Below, piece after piece: positions 24,829 through 38,298 of a DNA stretch of 64,000 nt. Each line of letters starts with the position of its first letter. The stretch's first letter is position 1. Under the pieces are notes generated by a model. That model was not told the DNA's origin, made no database searches, and saw nothing but the letters and a program-made list of their open reading frames with translations. The stretch is taken from positions 20,333 through 84,332 of the forward strand of contig NZ_AKJM01000051.1 in the NCBI RefSeq assembly GCF_000282335.1, written 5' to 3'. The translations under genes were made by a program, and so were the position numbers. This stretch comes from Pseudomonas sp. GM48 (GTDB taxonomy: Bacteria; Pseudomonadota; Gammaproteobacteria; Pseudomonadales; Pseudomonadaceae).

Positions 24829-25222
24829 CCGGACTGTCTACCCCTACAGGTTCGGTTTTGACTGCTGGTACCGGCGAACTGCGAGCCAGTCGTTTCCAGA
24901 GCTTGCCGAAATGCTGAATCAATTCGGGGTTTTCTACGTCACCCAAACCTTTGCGCGCGACGATAACAATGTCCCAGCCGACCAGTGAATCCTGGTTCAG
25001 GCGAAACGATTCGCGCATCAGACGTTTGAGGCGATTGCGCTCGACGGAGAGCTTTACGCTCTTTTTCCCGATAACCAACCCGAGACGGGGGTGATCAAGA
25101 TCGTTGTTGCGCGCAAGGAGCAGGAGATTTTTCCCCGGAACCTTGCCGGTAGGGGAGTCAAAGACTGCCTTGAAATGCCGGGGAGTAAGCAGACGCTTTT
25201 CCCGACTGAAGTCCTGACTCAC
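24821..25222 (-). CDS. rnpA: Ribonuclease P protein component
   Basis: Protein subunit of RNase P (133 residues), which helps the RNA subunit cut tRNA 5' leaders. The family core [13 protein letters not shown] is present. The GTG at 25222 ([12 protein letters not shown]) is chosen because Pseudomonas RnpA begins there; the longer frame reads through rpmH and is not real. The start is very close to its GGAG, so translation may depend on coupling with rpmH 16 bp upstream. Confidence 0.93.
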   Translation of the reverse strand: MSQDFSREKRLLTPRHFKAVFDSPTGKVPGKNLLLLARNNDLDHPRLGLVIGKKSVKLSVERNRLKRLMRESFRLNQDSLVGWDIVIVARKGLGDVENPELIQHFGKLWKRLARSSPVPAVKTEPVGVDSPDA

Positions 25223-25238
25223 CTCCAGTGCCGGCTTA

Positions 25239-25373
25239 TCAAACTGCCAGACGCGCACGACCTTTGGCGCGACGACGCGACAGTACGGCACGACCGTTCT
25301 TGGTAGCCATGCGAGCACGGAAACCGTGGGTACGAGCGCGTTTGATAGTGCTTGGTTGGAAAGTACGTTTCAT
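25239..25373 (-). CDS. rpmH: 50S ribosomal protein L34
   Basis: 44-residue very basic ribosomal protein starting [20 protein letters not shown] and ending with a KGR-RLAV-type tail. It is the first gene of the conserved rpmH-rnpA-yidD-yidC operon that reads away from oriC. Confidence 0.97.
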   Translation of the reverse strand: MKRTFQPSTIKRARTHGFRARMATKNGRAVLSRRRAKGRARLAV

Positions 25374-25939
25374 TGTCGTGTTACCTGGTTCGTCCACAAC
25401 GGGCCGGAATGGCCCCCGTTTTAAGAGACCGGGGATTCTAGAGAAAGCAAGCCTTCAGGTCAATTTCCAACCAGCGTTTCCTTATAAATAGATCTCCAGA
25501 CGTTTTGCGCTGGGCAAACCGCCGGTAAATATAAAAATAAGAAAGGAAAGTATTTAAAGCTTTTTTGTAAAGCTTATAAAAGCTAGGCTCGCCACCTTCT
25601 GTGGATAAGTAGCTTCAGACCTTGTTTTACCTGATGTACAGAGAATGACAACTACAGTGGAAAACAGTGTTCAGCCTGTGCTGCGCTGTCGGATAACCTG
25701 TGTGTGGAAGGGCGGTTTATCCACAGGCCGGTTATCCACCGAGTTTCGCCCCCACTTGTGCAATGACCTTAAGCACGGTTATCCACAGAGCTTATGCACA
25801 GACCGCTGGTCGTCTTTTTTGCGTATAAATCGCTGATTCTTCTTGGTCGATGAACCACCTTCGTGTGGATAAGTCGGCGTCTGGTCGCTACAATGGCCGC
25901 TTGTTTTTGCCTCACCGGCTTTCAACTTAGGGGATATCC
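25374..25939. other. oriC, chromosomal replication origin
   Basis: 566-bp gap between rpmH and dnaA, the standard Pseudomonas oriC location. Perfect DnaA boxes TTATCCACA lie at 25600-25608 (reverse), 25717-25725, 25779-25787 and 25864-25872 (reverse), with near matches TTATCCACC at 25732 and TTATGCACA at 25792. An AT-rich block that probably unwinds lies at 25530-25590, left of the box cluster. The divergent promoters of rpmH and dnaA must also be here. Confidence 0.92.
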
Positions 25940-27463
25940 GTGTCAGTGGAACTTTGGCAGCAGTGCGTGGAGCTTTTGCGCGATGAGCTGCCTGCCCAAC
26001 AATTCAACACTTGGATCCGTCCACTACAGGTCGAAGCCGAAGGCGACGAGTTGCGTGTCTATGCGCCCAATCGTTTTGTTCTGGACTGGGTCAACGAAAA
26101 ATACCTGGGGCGTGTTCTCGAATTGCTCGATGAGCACGGCAATGGCATGGCGCCTGCGCTTTCCTTGTTAATAGGCAGCAAACGCAGCTCGGCACCCCGT
26201 GCTGCGCCTAATGCTCCCCTGGCTGCCGCGGCCTCCCAGGCTCAGGCCGCTCAAGCGCACGCCAGTCCGCCGCCGTCAGCACCAGCCGCCGCTTCGACCA
26301 AACGTGCCACGCAAAAAGTGACAGAGGTCACCGAGGAAGAACCTTCCCGTGACAGCTTCGATCCAATGGCCGGCGCCAGTTCGCAACAGGCCCCGGTTCG
26401 TGCCGAGCAACGTACCGTGCAGGTCGAAGGTGCGCTCAAGCACACCAGTTACCTGAACCGTACCTTTACCTTCGAGAACTTCGTTGAAGGTAAATCCAAC
26501 CAGTTGGCGCGCGCCGCCGCCTGGCAGGTGGCTGACAACCCCAAGCACGGTTACAACCCGCTCTTCCTTTATGGTGGCGTCGGCCTGGGTAAAACCCACT
26601 TGATGCACGCTGTGGGTAACCATCTATTAAAGAAGAACCCGAATGCCAAGGTGGTGTACCTGCATTCCGAGCGCTTCGTGGCGGATATGGTCAAGGCCCT
26701 GCAACTGAACGCGATCAACGAGTTCAAGCGCTTCTACCGTTCGGTGGATGCGTTGCTGATCGATGACATTCAGTTCTTCGCCCGCAAAGAGCGTTCCCAG
26801 GAAGAGTTTTTCCACACCTTCAACGCCCTGCTCGAAGGTGGTCAGCAGGTCATTCTCACCAGTGACCGCTACCCGAAAGAAATCGAAGGCCTTGAAGAAC
26901 GCCTCAAATCCCGCTTTGGCTGGGGCCTGACCGTAGCGGTCGAGCCGCCGGAGCTGGAAACCCGCGTGGCGATCCTGATGAAAAAGGCCGATCAGGCCAA
27001 AGTCGAGTTGCCTCACGACGCCGCGTTCTTCATTGCCCAGCGCATTCGCTCCAACGTCCGTGAGCTGGAAGGCGCGCTCAAACGCGTGATCGCCCACTCG
27101 CACTTCATGGGCCGCGATATCACCATCGAGCTGATTCGCGAATCCCTGAAGGACTTGTTGGCGTTGCAGGATAAACTGGTCTCTGTGGATAACATTCAGC
27201 GCACCGTCGCCGAGTACTACAAGATCAAGATCTCCGACTTGCTGTCCAAACGCCGTTCGCGTTCGGTCGCACGTCCGCGTCAGGTTGCAATGGCCTTGTC
27301 CAAAGAGTTGACTAACCACAGCCTGCCGGAAATCGGCGACGTGTTTGGCGGCCGCGACCATACGACTGTTTTGCACGCCTGCCGCAAGATCAACGAACTT
27401 AAGGAATCCGACGCGGACATCCGCGAGGACTACAAGAACCTGCTGCGTACACTGACCACTTGA
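25940..27463 (+). CDS. dnaA: Chromosomal replication initiator DnaA
   Basis: Binds DnaA boxes and melts oriC. 507 residues starting with GTG ([17 protein letters not shown]). Domain I at 1-90, a long Ala/Pro/Ser-rich linker (domain II, about 95-165), the AAA+ domain with Walker [14 protein letters not shown] and Walker B LLIDDIQF, and the C-terminal DNA-binding domain with signature [15 protein letters not shown]. The start is 76 bp from a DnaA box, consistent with autoregulation. Confidence 0.98.
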   Translation: MSVELWQQCVELLRDELPAQQFNTWIRPLQVEAEGDELRVYAPNRFVLDWVNEKYLGRVLELLDEHGNGMAPALSLLIGSKRSSAPRAAPNAPLAAAASQAQAAQAHASPPPSAPAAASTKRATQKVTEVTEEEPSRDSFDPMAGASSQQAPVRAEQRTVQVEGALKHTSYLNRTFTFENFVEGKSNQLARAAAWQVADNPKHGYNPLFLYGGVGLGKTHLMHAVGNHLLKKNPNAKVVYLHSERFVADMVKALQLNAINEFKRFYRSVDALLIDDIQFFARKERSQEEFFHTFNALLEGGQQVILTSDRYPKEIEGLEERLKSRFGWGLTVAVEPPELETRVAILMKKADQAKVELPHDAAFFIAQRIRSNVRELEGALKRVIAHSHFMGRDITIELIRESLKDLLALQDKLVSVDNIQRTVAEYYKIKISDLLSKRRSRSVARPRQVAMALSKELTNHSLPEIGDVFGGRDHTTVLHACRKINELKESDADIREDYKNLLRTLTT

Positions 27464-27502
27464 TGAACACCAGCGCAGCTAATTAAGGCAAGGGACTAGA
27501 CC

Positions 27503-28606
27503 ATGCATTTCACCATTCAACGCGAAGCCCTGTTGAAACCCCTGCAACTGGTCGCAGGCGTCGTCGAACGCCGCCAGACCTTGCCGGTGCTCTCCAACGT
27601 GCTGCTGGTTGTCGAAGGCCAGCAATTGTCGCTGACCGGTACCGACCTGGAAGTCGAGCTGGTTGGTCGTGTTCAACTCGAAGAGCCGGCAGATCCGGGT
27701 TCCATCACCGTGCCGGCACGCAAGCTGATGGACATCTGCAAAAGCCTGCCGAACGATGCGCTGATCGACATCAAGGTCGATGAGCAGAAGCTTGTGGTCA
27801 AAGCCGGCCGTAGCCGCTTTACCCTGTCGACACTGCCGGCCAACGACTTCCCTACCGTGGAAGAAGGCCCGGGCTCGCTGACCTGCAGCCTGGAGCAAAG
27901 CAAGCTGCGTCGTCTGATCGAGCGCACCAGCTTCGCCATGGCCCAGCAGGACGTGCGTTACTACCTCAACGGCATGCTGCTGGAAGTGTCCGCTGGCGTG
28001 ATCCGCGCCGTAGCCACCGACGGTCACCGTCTGGCCATGTGCTCGATGCAGGCCGATATCGGCCAACCGGATCGTCACCAGGTCATCGTGCCGCGCAAAG
28101 GCATTCTTGAGCTGGCACGCCTGCTCACCGAGCCAGACGGCAATGTCAGCATCGTGCTGGGTCAGCACCACATCCGCGCCACCACCGGTGAGTTCACCTT
28201 CACCTCGAAACTGGTCGACGGCAAATTCCCGGACTACGAGCGTGTTCTGCCTAAAGGCGGCGATAAGCTGGTTCTGGGTGATCGCCAGGCGCTGCGCGAA
28301 GCGTTCAGCCGTACCGCGATTCTGTCCAACGAGAAGTACCGCGGTATCCGTCTGCAACTGGCTAGCGGTCAGCTGAAGATCCAGGCGAACAACCCGGAGC
28401 AGGAAGAAGCGGAAGAAGAAGTGGGCGTTGAATACAACGGTGGCTCTCTGGAAATCGGTTTCAACGTGAGCTACCTGCTCGACGTGCTGGGCGTGATGAC
28501 CACCGAGCAGGTTCGCCTGATCCTGTCCGACTCCAACAGCAGTGCGCTGGTGCAGGAATCGGACAACGATGACTCGGCCTACGTTGTCATGCCGATGCGT
28601 CTGTAA
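27503..28606 (+). CDS. dnaN: DNA polymerase III beta subunit (sliding clamp)
   Basis: 367-residue clamp that tethers polymerase III to DNA, made of three similar domains. It begins MHFTIQREALLKPLQLVAGVVERRQTLPVL-type sequence and ends with the conserved AYVVMPMRL. It lies 39 bp after dnaA in the classic dnaA-dnaN-recF-gyrB order. Confidence 0.98.
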   Translation: MHFTIQREALLKPLQLVAGVVERRQTLPVLSNVLLVVEGQQLSLTGTDLEVELVGRVQLEEPADPGSITVPARKLMDICKSLPNDALIDIKVDEQKLVVKAGRSRFTLSTLPANDFPTVEEGPGSLTCSLEQSKLRRLIERTSFAMAQQDVRYYLNGMLLEVSAGVIRAVATDGHRLAMCSMQADIGQPDRHQVIVPRKGILELARLLTEPDGNVSIVLGQHHIRATTGEFTFTSKLVDGKFPDYERVLPKGGDKLVLGDRQALREAFSRTAILSNEKYRGIRLQLASGQLKIQANNPEQEEAEEEVGVEYNGGSLEIGFNVSYLLDVLGVMTTEQVRLILSDSNSSALVQESDNDDSAYVVMPMRL

Positions 28607-28626
28607 TCATGTTCAGCAGAAGCTAG

Positions 28627-32153
<3,527 letters not shown>

Positions 32154-32171
32154 TCCCGGTCGGCGCCAACG

Positions 32172-32206
32172 AAAAGGCCAATGCATTTGCATTGGCCTTT
32201 TTTATT
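32172..32206 (+). terminator. Terminator after gyrB
   Basis: A 14-bp perfect stem AAAAGGCCAATGCA/TGCATTGGCCTTTT followed by T6. It also lies just past the convergent response-regulator gene and can serve both strands. Confidence 0.9.
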
Positions 32207-32215
32207 GCCTGCGAT

Positions 32216-32932
32216 TCACTCGCTTGCCGATGTGACACTCTCCAACCGATACCCATACCCATAAATCGTCAGCAATTGCCAACCACGATCCGCCGTCAGC
32301 CCAAGTTTGTTGCGCAGGCGATAGATGTGGGTGTCCAGCGGCCGGGACGACGACATTTCTTCATGGGGCCAGAGTCGTTCGTAGAGGTAATCCCGCGACA
32401 GCGGTCGACCGAGGTTGCTGAACAGGCAATGCGCCAGGCGGTATTCGCGTTCGGTCATGACGATTGGTTTGCCGTCGCGAGTGACGGTCAGTTCGGCGTC
32501 GTCGAATACCAGATCATTGAAGCTCAACCCTTCAGCAGCCGTGCGCTGCTGGCCATGTCGGCGCAGCACCGCGCCCACACGGGCTTTGAGTTCATTGGGG
32601 CGGAACGGTTTGCTGACATAGTCGTCGGCGCCGGCGTTCAGGGCCTGAACGATATCGCTCTCGCCATCGCGACTGGTGAGCATGATGGCCGCAGGCGGCG
32701 CTTCCATGTGTTGACGGGTCCATAGCAGCAATGACAAACCCGTGAGTTCGGGCAATTGCCAGTCGAGGATCAGCAGGTCGAAGGTTTCACGACGCAGTTG
32801 GTGCAACAGGTCTTCGGCTCGTTCGAAGCTGTGCAGCGACCACGGCTGTTCCCCGGCTTCGGCCATTTGTTGCAGGGTTTGTTCGACCCGGCGCAGTTCG
32901 GCGGGCTCATCGTCCAGTATCGCAACGCGCAT
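32216..32932 (-). CDS. OmpR/PhoB-family response regulator
   Basis: 238-residue two-component regulator. The receiver has the acidic pair in LDDEP (residues 6-10) and phospho-acceptor Asp57 in LLILDWQLPELTG; the C-terminal winged helix carries MTEREYRLAHCLF and the DTHIYRLRNKLG recognition region. The start MRVAILDDEP at 32932 is chosen over an upstream one that adds unconserved residues. It is divergent from the sensor kinase gene 170 bp away, probably its partner. Target genes are unknown. Confidence 0.88.
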   Translation of the reverse strand: MRVAILDDEPAELRRVEQTLQQMAEAGEQPWSLHSFERAEDLLHQLRRETFDLLILDWQLPELTGLSLLLWTRQHMEAPPAAIMLTSRDGESDIVQALNAGADDYVSKPFRPNELKARVGAVLRRHGQQRTAAEGLSFNDLVFDDAELTVTRDGKPIVMTEREYRLAHCLFSNLGRPLSRDYLYERLWPHEEMSSSRPLDTHIYRLRNKLGLTADRGWQLLTIYGYGYRLESVTSASE

Positions 32933-33101
32933 ACACGGTGATTCCTTGTTGCTTGGGCTGCTCTTTATCGACGATAGCGGCTCAATCGGCACAGTGAAAG
33001 CAAGCGGCTCGCCGTTGGTCGACCTCCGCTATGCTTTTTGGGGTCTACGTCCTCAAGCCGGCAATCTATGAACCCTTTTATCCCACCCTGCCCTGTTCCC
33101 C

Positions 33102-34634
33102 ATGGATAACCTACGCCACCCTGAAAGTCGCGAGCCGAGCCAGGTTGAGCGGTTGTTTCGGCAATTGGTGCGTGAATGGTTGTGGATAAGCCTGGTGCTG
33201 TTGCCACTGACTGCGCTGTTGTCCTATCGCGCTCAGGTCAATCTGCAAGACGCCTCGCCAGGCTTGAGCGCGTTGCTGTCGATTGGCTTGCTGACGTGGG
33301 TTCTCGGGCTGCTGCTGTGGCGCCCGCGATTGGCGCTCTGGCTGACGTTGACTGGCATCGCTTGTACGTTGCTGATCAGCGCCGGCCTCGCGGAGCTGCA
33401 GAGATGGTGGTCGCCGACACCGGCGGCGTTAGGCATGCTGTTCGGTTATCTGATCTGGAACTGGCGTCGCCTTAGTGTGGTGCTTACCTATTTTGGTTGG
33501 GAGCTCGCGCGACTGGACAGTGAGCCAAAGGTTTTTCCGGAGCGTCGTCGTGTTCCGTTTCCCGGTGGCGATCGCCTGCAAAGGCAGATCATGGCCCTCG
33601 AACAAGCCATGAGCCGGGCTCGCGATACACATCGGTTCATCTCCGACGGCCTGGAGTACCTGCCGGTGGCCACGATGATCAGCGATCCCCACGGACAGAT
33701 TTTGCTTGGCAACCGTAAGGCCCGGGACCTGTTTGGCGGAGAGTTGGTCGGTGATGATGTGCTTCAGCGCCTGGTGCAGCTTGGCTACCCGGATTTGACT
33801 CGCGAGCGGGGGTCGCCTTTGTCGACGCTGCCACTGATGGAGTTTCGCGACCTCAAGGAACGCAGCCTGCGACTGGAGCGTGCCGAGTTGTTACCGGTAG
33901 ACGGGGAAACCCCGGTCGGCTGGTTGTGGAGCCTGACGGACCTGAGTGTCGAACGTGACGCGGAAGAGCAGCGCGCTGTCCTGTTGCGTTTTTTGTCCCA
34001 TGACCTGCGGGCGCCCCACTCGGCCATCCTCGCGCTACTCGATGTACATCGCCATCAGGTAGGCGGTGATCTGCAACTCTTCGATCAAATCGAACGGCAG
34101 GTGCGCCGGGCACTGGAGCTGACCGATGGCTTCGCCCAACTGGCGAGGGCCGAGTCCGAGGCTTATCAGTTTCAGCCGAGCCTGTTTGCGATGCTGGTGC
34201 TGGATGTGTTCGATCAGGCGTTGCCCATCGCGCAGTTGAAACAGATCGAACTGGTTCATCAAGTGGAAGAAGAGGCACAGGAAAGCCTGGTCCTGGCGGA
34301 TCAGGCACTGTTGACCCGGGCATTGTTCAACCTGTTGGAAAATGCCATCAAGTACAGTGTTTCAGGCACTCGCATCCGTTTGCGCGTCAGTCAAAGCGGC
34401 GGCTGGCTGATCTGCGAGCTCATCGATCAGGGTAAAGGCATCGCCTCTGAGGAGTTACCCGAATTGTTTAGCCAGTACCGGCGCTTTTCTTCCGCCCAGG
34501 GTATCGATGGGGTGGGGTTGGGATTGTCGATGGTCAAAGCCGTTGTGGATCGACATGGCGGGCGAATCGAGTGTCAGAGCGAGGTGGGTTTTGGCACGAC
34601 ATTCAGGCTGCAATTTCCGCTGCTTATAGAATGA
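33102..34634 (+). CDS. Membrane sensor histidine kinase, apparently lacking a CHASE2 domain
   Basis: 510-residue kinase. About four hydrophobic helices (residues 26-42, 56-72, 77-95, 106-120), a PAS-like segment (about 180-285), the phospho-acceptor His300 in FLSHDLRAPHS, and an HATPase domain with N box (LENAIKYS) and G boxes (GKGI, GVGLGLSMVKAVVDRHGG). The layout with three helices before PAS is that of CHASE2-type kinases, but the long extracytoplasmic CHASE2 domain expected between helix 1 and 2 is absent: only about 13 residues separate them. The loss is in frame. That relatives have CHASE2 is recalled, not checked. Confidence 0.8.
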   Translation: MDNLRHPESREPSQVERLFRQLVREWLWISLVLLPLTALLSYRAQVNLQDASPGLSALLSIGLLTWVLGLLLWRPRLALWLTLTGIACTLLISAGLAELQRWWSPTPAALGMLFGYLIWNWRRLSVVLTYFGWELARLDSEPKVFPERRRVPFPGGDRLQRQIMALEQAMSRARDTHRFISDGLEYLPVATMISDPHGQILLGNRKARDLFGGELVGDDVLQRLVQLGYPDLTRERGSPLSTLPLMEFRDLKERSLRLERAELLPVDGETPVGWLWSLTDLSVERDAEEQRAVLLRFLSHDLRAPHSAILALLDVHRHQVGGDLQLFDQIERQVRRALELTDGFAQLARAESEAYQFQPSLFAMLVLDVFDQALPIAQLKQIELVHQVEEEAQESLVLADQALLTRALFNLLENAIKYSVSGTRIRLRVSQSGGWLICELIDQGKGIASEELPELFSQYRRFSSAQGIDGVGLGLSMVKAVVDRHGGRIECQSEVGFGTTFRLQFPLLIE

Positions 34635-34677
34635 AAGCAAACGATCCAGGTCGACAGTCAGCGATTGTTTCGGGCAT

Positions 34678-34708
34678 AAAAAAACCGGCTATATCAGCCG
34701 GTTTTTTT
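34678..34708 (+). terminator. Terminator after the sensor kinase
   Basis: Stem AACCGGCT/AGCCGGTT with 5-base loop and T7 after it, A-tract before it. Confidence 0.85.
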
Positions 34709-34837
34709 ACGTCCAAAAAAAACTTATGCACGTTTTTATGGTTTTTATCATTTTATTAAATATGTAAAAAAATCATAAAGTTACGTACAAAAAACAACGC
34801 TTTTCAATGAAACGGTACACAGGTTATCCACAGAATC
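34709..34837. other. AT-rich gap with a DnaA box
   Basis: 129 bp between converging genes, very AT-rich from 34709 to 34800, then a perfect TTATCCACA at 34824-34832. No gene seen. Confidence 0.5.
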
Positions 34838-35617
34838 TCAGACAGCCACCTGATCGTTTGAAACCGGCGCTTGCGGAGCCGGAGGCAGCGAGCCCATTTC
34901 CCGTTGCATTTGCTCGTTCCATGCCTGAACCCGATCGTTCAATTCAGCAATGGCTCGCGGCCCTGTGCCTTCGGCATACATCGGTGCGCCGATGATCACA
35001 GTGATGACGCCCTGCTTCTTCGCCCAACCGGTTTTCGGCCAGAATTTGCCGGCGTTGTGCGCAATCGGCAGCACCGGCAATTCGGCGTTGACCGCCAATG
35101 CGCTGCCGCCGCGCGAGAACTTTCCGATGGTGCCGAAAGGAACACGCGTGCCTTCGGGGAAGATCAGCACCCAGACGTTGTCCTTGAGCAGTTCATCGCC
35201 CTTCTTCGCGACATGCTTGAGTGCGGCTTTCGGGTTGTCGCGATCGATAGCGATCGGTCGCAGCATGGCCATGGCCCAACCGAAGAACGGCACATAGAGC
35301 AATTCACGTTTGAGCACCTGGCTCAGTGGCGAGAAGTAGGCAGAGAGAAAGAACGTCTCCCACGTGCTCTGGTGGTTCGACTGAATGACGCAAGGCCGTT
35401 CAGGTACGTTTTCGGCACCCTTCACTTCGTAGCGGATACCCAGAAACACTTTGCTCAGCCACAAGGCGCAGCGGCACCAGTACACGTTGATAAAGCGATA
35501 ACGTGCCTTGAAGGGCAGAAACGGCGCGATAAAAAAGCTCAGGCTGCACCACAGCAAGGAGCTGGTGCCCAGCAGCAGGTAAAAGAGGAAGGTTCTGATG
35601 GCCTGCAGTATCGACAT
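34838..35617 (-). CDS. plsC: 1-acyl-sn-glycerol-3-phosphate acyltransferase
   Basis: Makes phosphatidic acid in the inner membrane. 259 residues: N-terminal hydrophobic helix, the acyltransferase motif NHQSTWE (a variant of NHxxxxD with Glu), and FPEGTRVPFG. In P. aeruginosa the gene in this position is lptA/plsC. It lies upstream of gmhB's partner genes in reverse order glyQ-glyS-gmhB-plsC, all on the minus strand, and starts 82 bp after gmhB. Confidence 0.9.
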   Translation of the reverse strand: MSILQAIRTFLFYLLLGTSSLLWCSLSFFIAPFLPFKARYRFINVYWCRCALWLSKVFLGIRYEVKGAENVPERPCVIQSNHQSTWETFFLSAYFSPLSQVLKRELLYVPFFGWAMAMLRPIAIDRDNPKAALKHVAKKGDELLKDNVWVLIFPEGTRVPFGTIGKFSRGGSALAVNAELPVLPIAHNAGKFWPKTGWAKKQGVITVIIGAPMYAEGTGPRAIAELNDRVQAWNEQMQREMGSLPPAPQAPVSNDQVAV

Positions 35618-35699
35618 GGTGACGGTTACCGTGCGGGCTTTGCCCGTCTATATAAAGCGCCCTCCCGATCACTCCCTGGTCAGGAGTCTCGAAAACGCT

Positions 35700-36233
35700 C
35701 TAATTGTGGATAAGTTCTGCGGCAATCGCCGCCAGATCGTCAAAAATCAAGGTGCCTGCCGGTAAGGTTTTGCCCAAGGTTTTTTCGCCTTTTCCGGTCT
35801 TTACCAAAACTGGCTGTGAATCGACGGCTTTAGCGGCTTCCAGGTCACCAAGGCTATCGCCGACGAACCATAGATTAGTCAGCGATACGTTGTAATGTGC
35901 GGCGATGTTTTTCAACATCCCGGGTTTCGGCTTGCGACAATCGCAGCCTTCGTCCGGCCCGTGCGGGCAGTAGACGATCAGGCCGACTTCACCACCCTGC
36001 TCCGCCACCAGTGCGCGCAAGCGCTCGTGCATGGCGTCCAGGGTGGCGAGGTCGTAATAGCCGCGAGCGATGCCCGACTGGTTGGTAGCGACCGCTACCG
36101 TCCAGCCGGCCTTGCTCAACTGCGCGATGGCTTCGATCGAACCGGGGAGCGGAATCCACTCCTCCACCGACTTGATGTAGGCGTCGGAGTCGTAATTGAT
36201 CACTCCGTCCCGATCGAGAATCAGCAGTTTCAA
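35700..36233 (-). CDS. gmhB: D-glycero-beta-D-manno-heptose 1,7-bisphosphate 7-phosphatase
   Basis: HAD-type phosphatase (177 residues) in ADP-heptose synthesis for the LPS core. Catalytic DRDGVIN at residues 7-13, the zinc-binding CPHG..CDCRKPKPG loop and GDSLGDLEAA are visible. The TTG at 36233 is chosen: GAGGGA sits 6 bp upstream and the protein then begins MKLLILDRDG. It is 10 bp after glyS. Confidence 0.92.
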   Translation of the reverse strand: MKLLILDRDGVINYDSDAYIKSVEEWIPLPGSIEAIAQLSKAGWTVAVATNQSGIARGYYDLATLDAMHERLRALVAEQGGEVGLIVYCPHGPDEGCDCRKPKPGMLKNIAAHYNVSLTNLWFVGDSLGDLEAAKAVDSQPVLVKTGKGEKTLGKTLPAGTLIFDDLAAIAAELIHN

Positions 36234-36243
36234 CAGCAATCCC

Positions 36244-38298
36244 TCAACCCAGCAGTGAAATGTCGGCGACGCCGAGGAACAACCCACGCAGACGCGCCAG
36301 CAACGCATAACGGTTGGCGCGGACTTTTGCGTCCTCCGCGTTGACCATCACGGCTTCGAAGAACGCATCCACCGGCTCGCGCAGGGCAGCCAGGCGTGCC
36401 AGCGATTCGCTGTACTGACGCGAGGCGGCCATTGGCTGTACAGCCTGGTCAGCCTGCTGGATCGCCGAGTACAGGGAGAACTCGTTGGCATTGTCGAAGT
36501 ACTTGGCTTCTACGACGGTAGGCACCGAGCCCTCGACCTTGCTCAGCAGGTTCGACACACGCTTGTTCACCGCGGCCAGGGCAGCGGCTTCCGGCAATTT
36601 GCGGAAGGCCTCTACCGCTTGCACGCGCTGGTCGAAGTCCAGGGCCGAGCCTGGCTTCAGGGCACGTACCGACAGGTAGGTCGCGACGTCGACGCCTTCG
36701 TCTTCGTAACGGGCACGCAGACGGTCGAAGATGAATTCCAGCACCGAGTCGTTGAGACCGGCAGCCTTGACCTTGGCACCGAACGCGTCCACGGCGAAGG
36801 CCACGGCGTCGGTCAGGTCCAGGTCCAGTTGCTTCTCGATCAGGATGCGTAACACGCCCAGTGCGGCACGGCGCAGGGCATACGGGTCTTTGCTGCCGGT
36901 TGGCAGCATGCCGATACCGAAGATACCCACGAGGGTGTCCAGTTTGTCGGCAATGGCCACGGCCGCACCGGTCAGGGTGGACGGCAGTTCAGCGCCGGCA
37001 CCGCGCGGCATGTACTGCTCGTTCAGGGCCAGGGCGACGTCTTCCGGCTCGCCGTCGTTGAGGGCGTAGTAGTAACCGGCGACACCTTGCATCTCCGGGA
37101 ACTCGCCGACCATTTCAGTCGCCAGGTCGCACTTCGACAGCAGGCCCGCACGAGCGGCCCAAGCAGCGTTGCCGCCGATGCGCTGAGCGATGAACGCAGC
37201 CAGTCTGGAAACGCGCTCGGCCTTGTCGTAGACGCTACCGAGTTTTTCCTGGAACACCACGTTTTGCAGGCGCTGGTTGAAGTCTTCGAGTTTCTGCTTC
37301 TTGTCTTGCTTGAAGAAGAACTCGGCGTCGGTCAGGCGTGGGCGAACCACTTTCTCGTTACCGGCGATGATCTGCTGCGGGTCTTTGCTTTCGATGTTGG
37401 CCACGGTAATGAAACGTGGCAGCAACTTGCCGTCGGCGTCCAGCAGGCAGAAGTACTTCTGGTTGTCCTGCATGGTGGTGATCAGGGCTTCTTGTGGTAC
37501 GTCGAGGAAGCGTTCCTCGAATGAGCACACCAGCGGCACCGGCCATTCGACCAGCGCAGTCACTTCATCGAGCAGCGCAGGCGGAACGATAGCCGTGCCT
37601 TCCTGGCGGGTGGCCAGCTCTTCGGTGCGCTTGCTGATGATGTCGCGACGCTCATTGGCGTCGGCCAAAACGTAGGCGGCACGCAGGTCGGCCAGGTAGC
37701 TGGACGGCGAACCGATGCGCACGCTTTCCGGGTGATGGAAGCGGTGACCACGGGAATCGCGACCGGCCTTCTGGGCGAGGATGGTGCAATCGATGACTTG
37801 GTCACCCAGCAGCATCACCAGCCATTGGGTCGGACGCACGAACTCTTCTTTGCGCGCACCCCAACGCATGCGTTTCGGGATCGGAAGGTCGTTCAGGGAA
37901 TCTTCGACGATGGTCGGCAGCAGGCTCGCGGTCGGCTTGCCGGCGATGCTTTGGCTGTAGCGCAGTTTCGGGCCGCTCTGATCGATTTCGCTCAGCTCGA
38001 CGCCGCACTTCTTGGCAAAACCCAGGGCCGCTTGGGTCGGGTTGCCTTCGGCATCGAACGCGGCCTGACGTGGCGGGCCGTCGAGGTTGATGCTGCGATC
38101 CGGCTGCTGGGTGGCCAGTGCGGTGATCAGCACGGCCAGGCGGCGCGGCGCGGCATAAACGGTTTTGGTCTCGTAGTTCAGGCCGGCAGCTTGCAGGCCC
38201 TTGTCGATACCGGCGAGGAACGCCTCGGCCAGGGTGTTCAGGGCTTTGGGTGGCAGTTCTTCAGTGCCCAGTTCAACCAGAAAATCCAGAGCACTCAT
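36244..38298 (-). CDS. glyS: Glycine--tRNA ligase beta subunit
   Basis: Beta subunit (684 residues) of the bacterial alpha2-beta2 glycyl-tRNA synthetase. Start [20 protein letters not shown] is the family signature; the C-terminal DALR-like anticodon-binding region ends with [13 protein letters not shown]. Its ATG overlaps the glyQ stop (ATGA), so the subunits are made together. Confidence 0.97.
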   Translation of the reverse strand: MSALDFLVELGTEELPPKALNTLAEAFLAGIDKGLQAAGLNYETKTVYAAPRRLAVLITALATQQPDRSINLDGPPRQAAFDAEGNPTQAALGFAKKCGVELSEIDQSGPKLRYSQSIAGKPTASLLPTIVEDSLNDLPIPKRMRWGARKEEFVRPTQWLVMLLGDQVIDCTILAQKAGRDSRGHRFHHPESVRIGSPSSYLADLRAAYVLADANERRDIISKRTEELATRQEGTAIVPPALLDEVTALVEWPVPLVCSFEERFLDVPQEALITTMQDNQKYFCLLDADGKLLPRFITVANIESKDPQQIIAGNEKVVRPRLTDAEFFFKQDKKQKLEDFNQRLQNVVFQEKLGSVYDKAERVSRLAAFIAQRIGGNAAWAARAGLLSKCDLATEMVGEFPEMQGVAGYYYALNDGEPEDVALALNEQYMPRGAGAELPSTLTGAAVAIADKLDTLVGIFGIGMLPTGSKDPYALRRAALGVLRILIEKQLDLDLTDAVAFAVDAFGAKVKAAGLNDSVLEFIFDRLRARYEDEGVDVATYLSVRALKPGSALDFDQRVQAVEAFRKLPEAAALAAVNKRVSNLLSKVEGSVPTVVEAKYFDNANEFSLYSAIQQADQAVQPMAASRQYSESLARLAALREPVDAFFEAVMVNAEDAKVRANRYALLARLRGLFLGVADISLLG

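Noticed and set aside
24821..25318. Longer rnpA starting at 25318
   Set aside because: That frame overlaps rpmH in another frame; RnpA of Pseudomonas begins at the GTG before SQDFSREKR.
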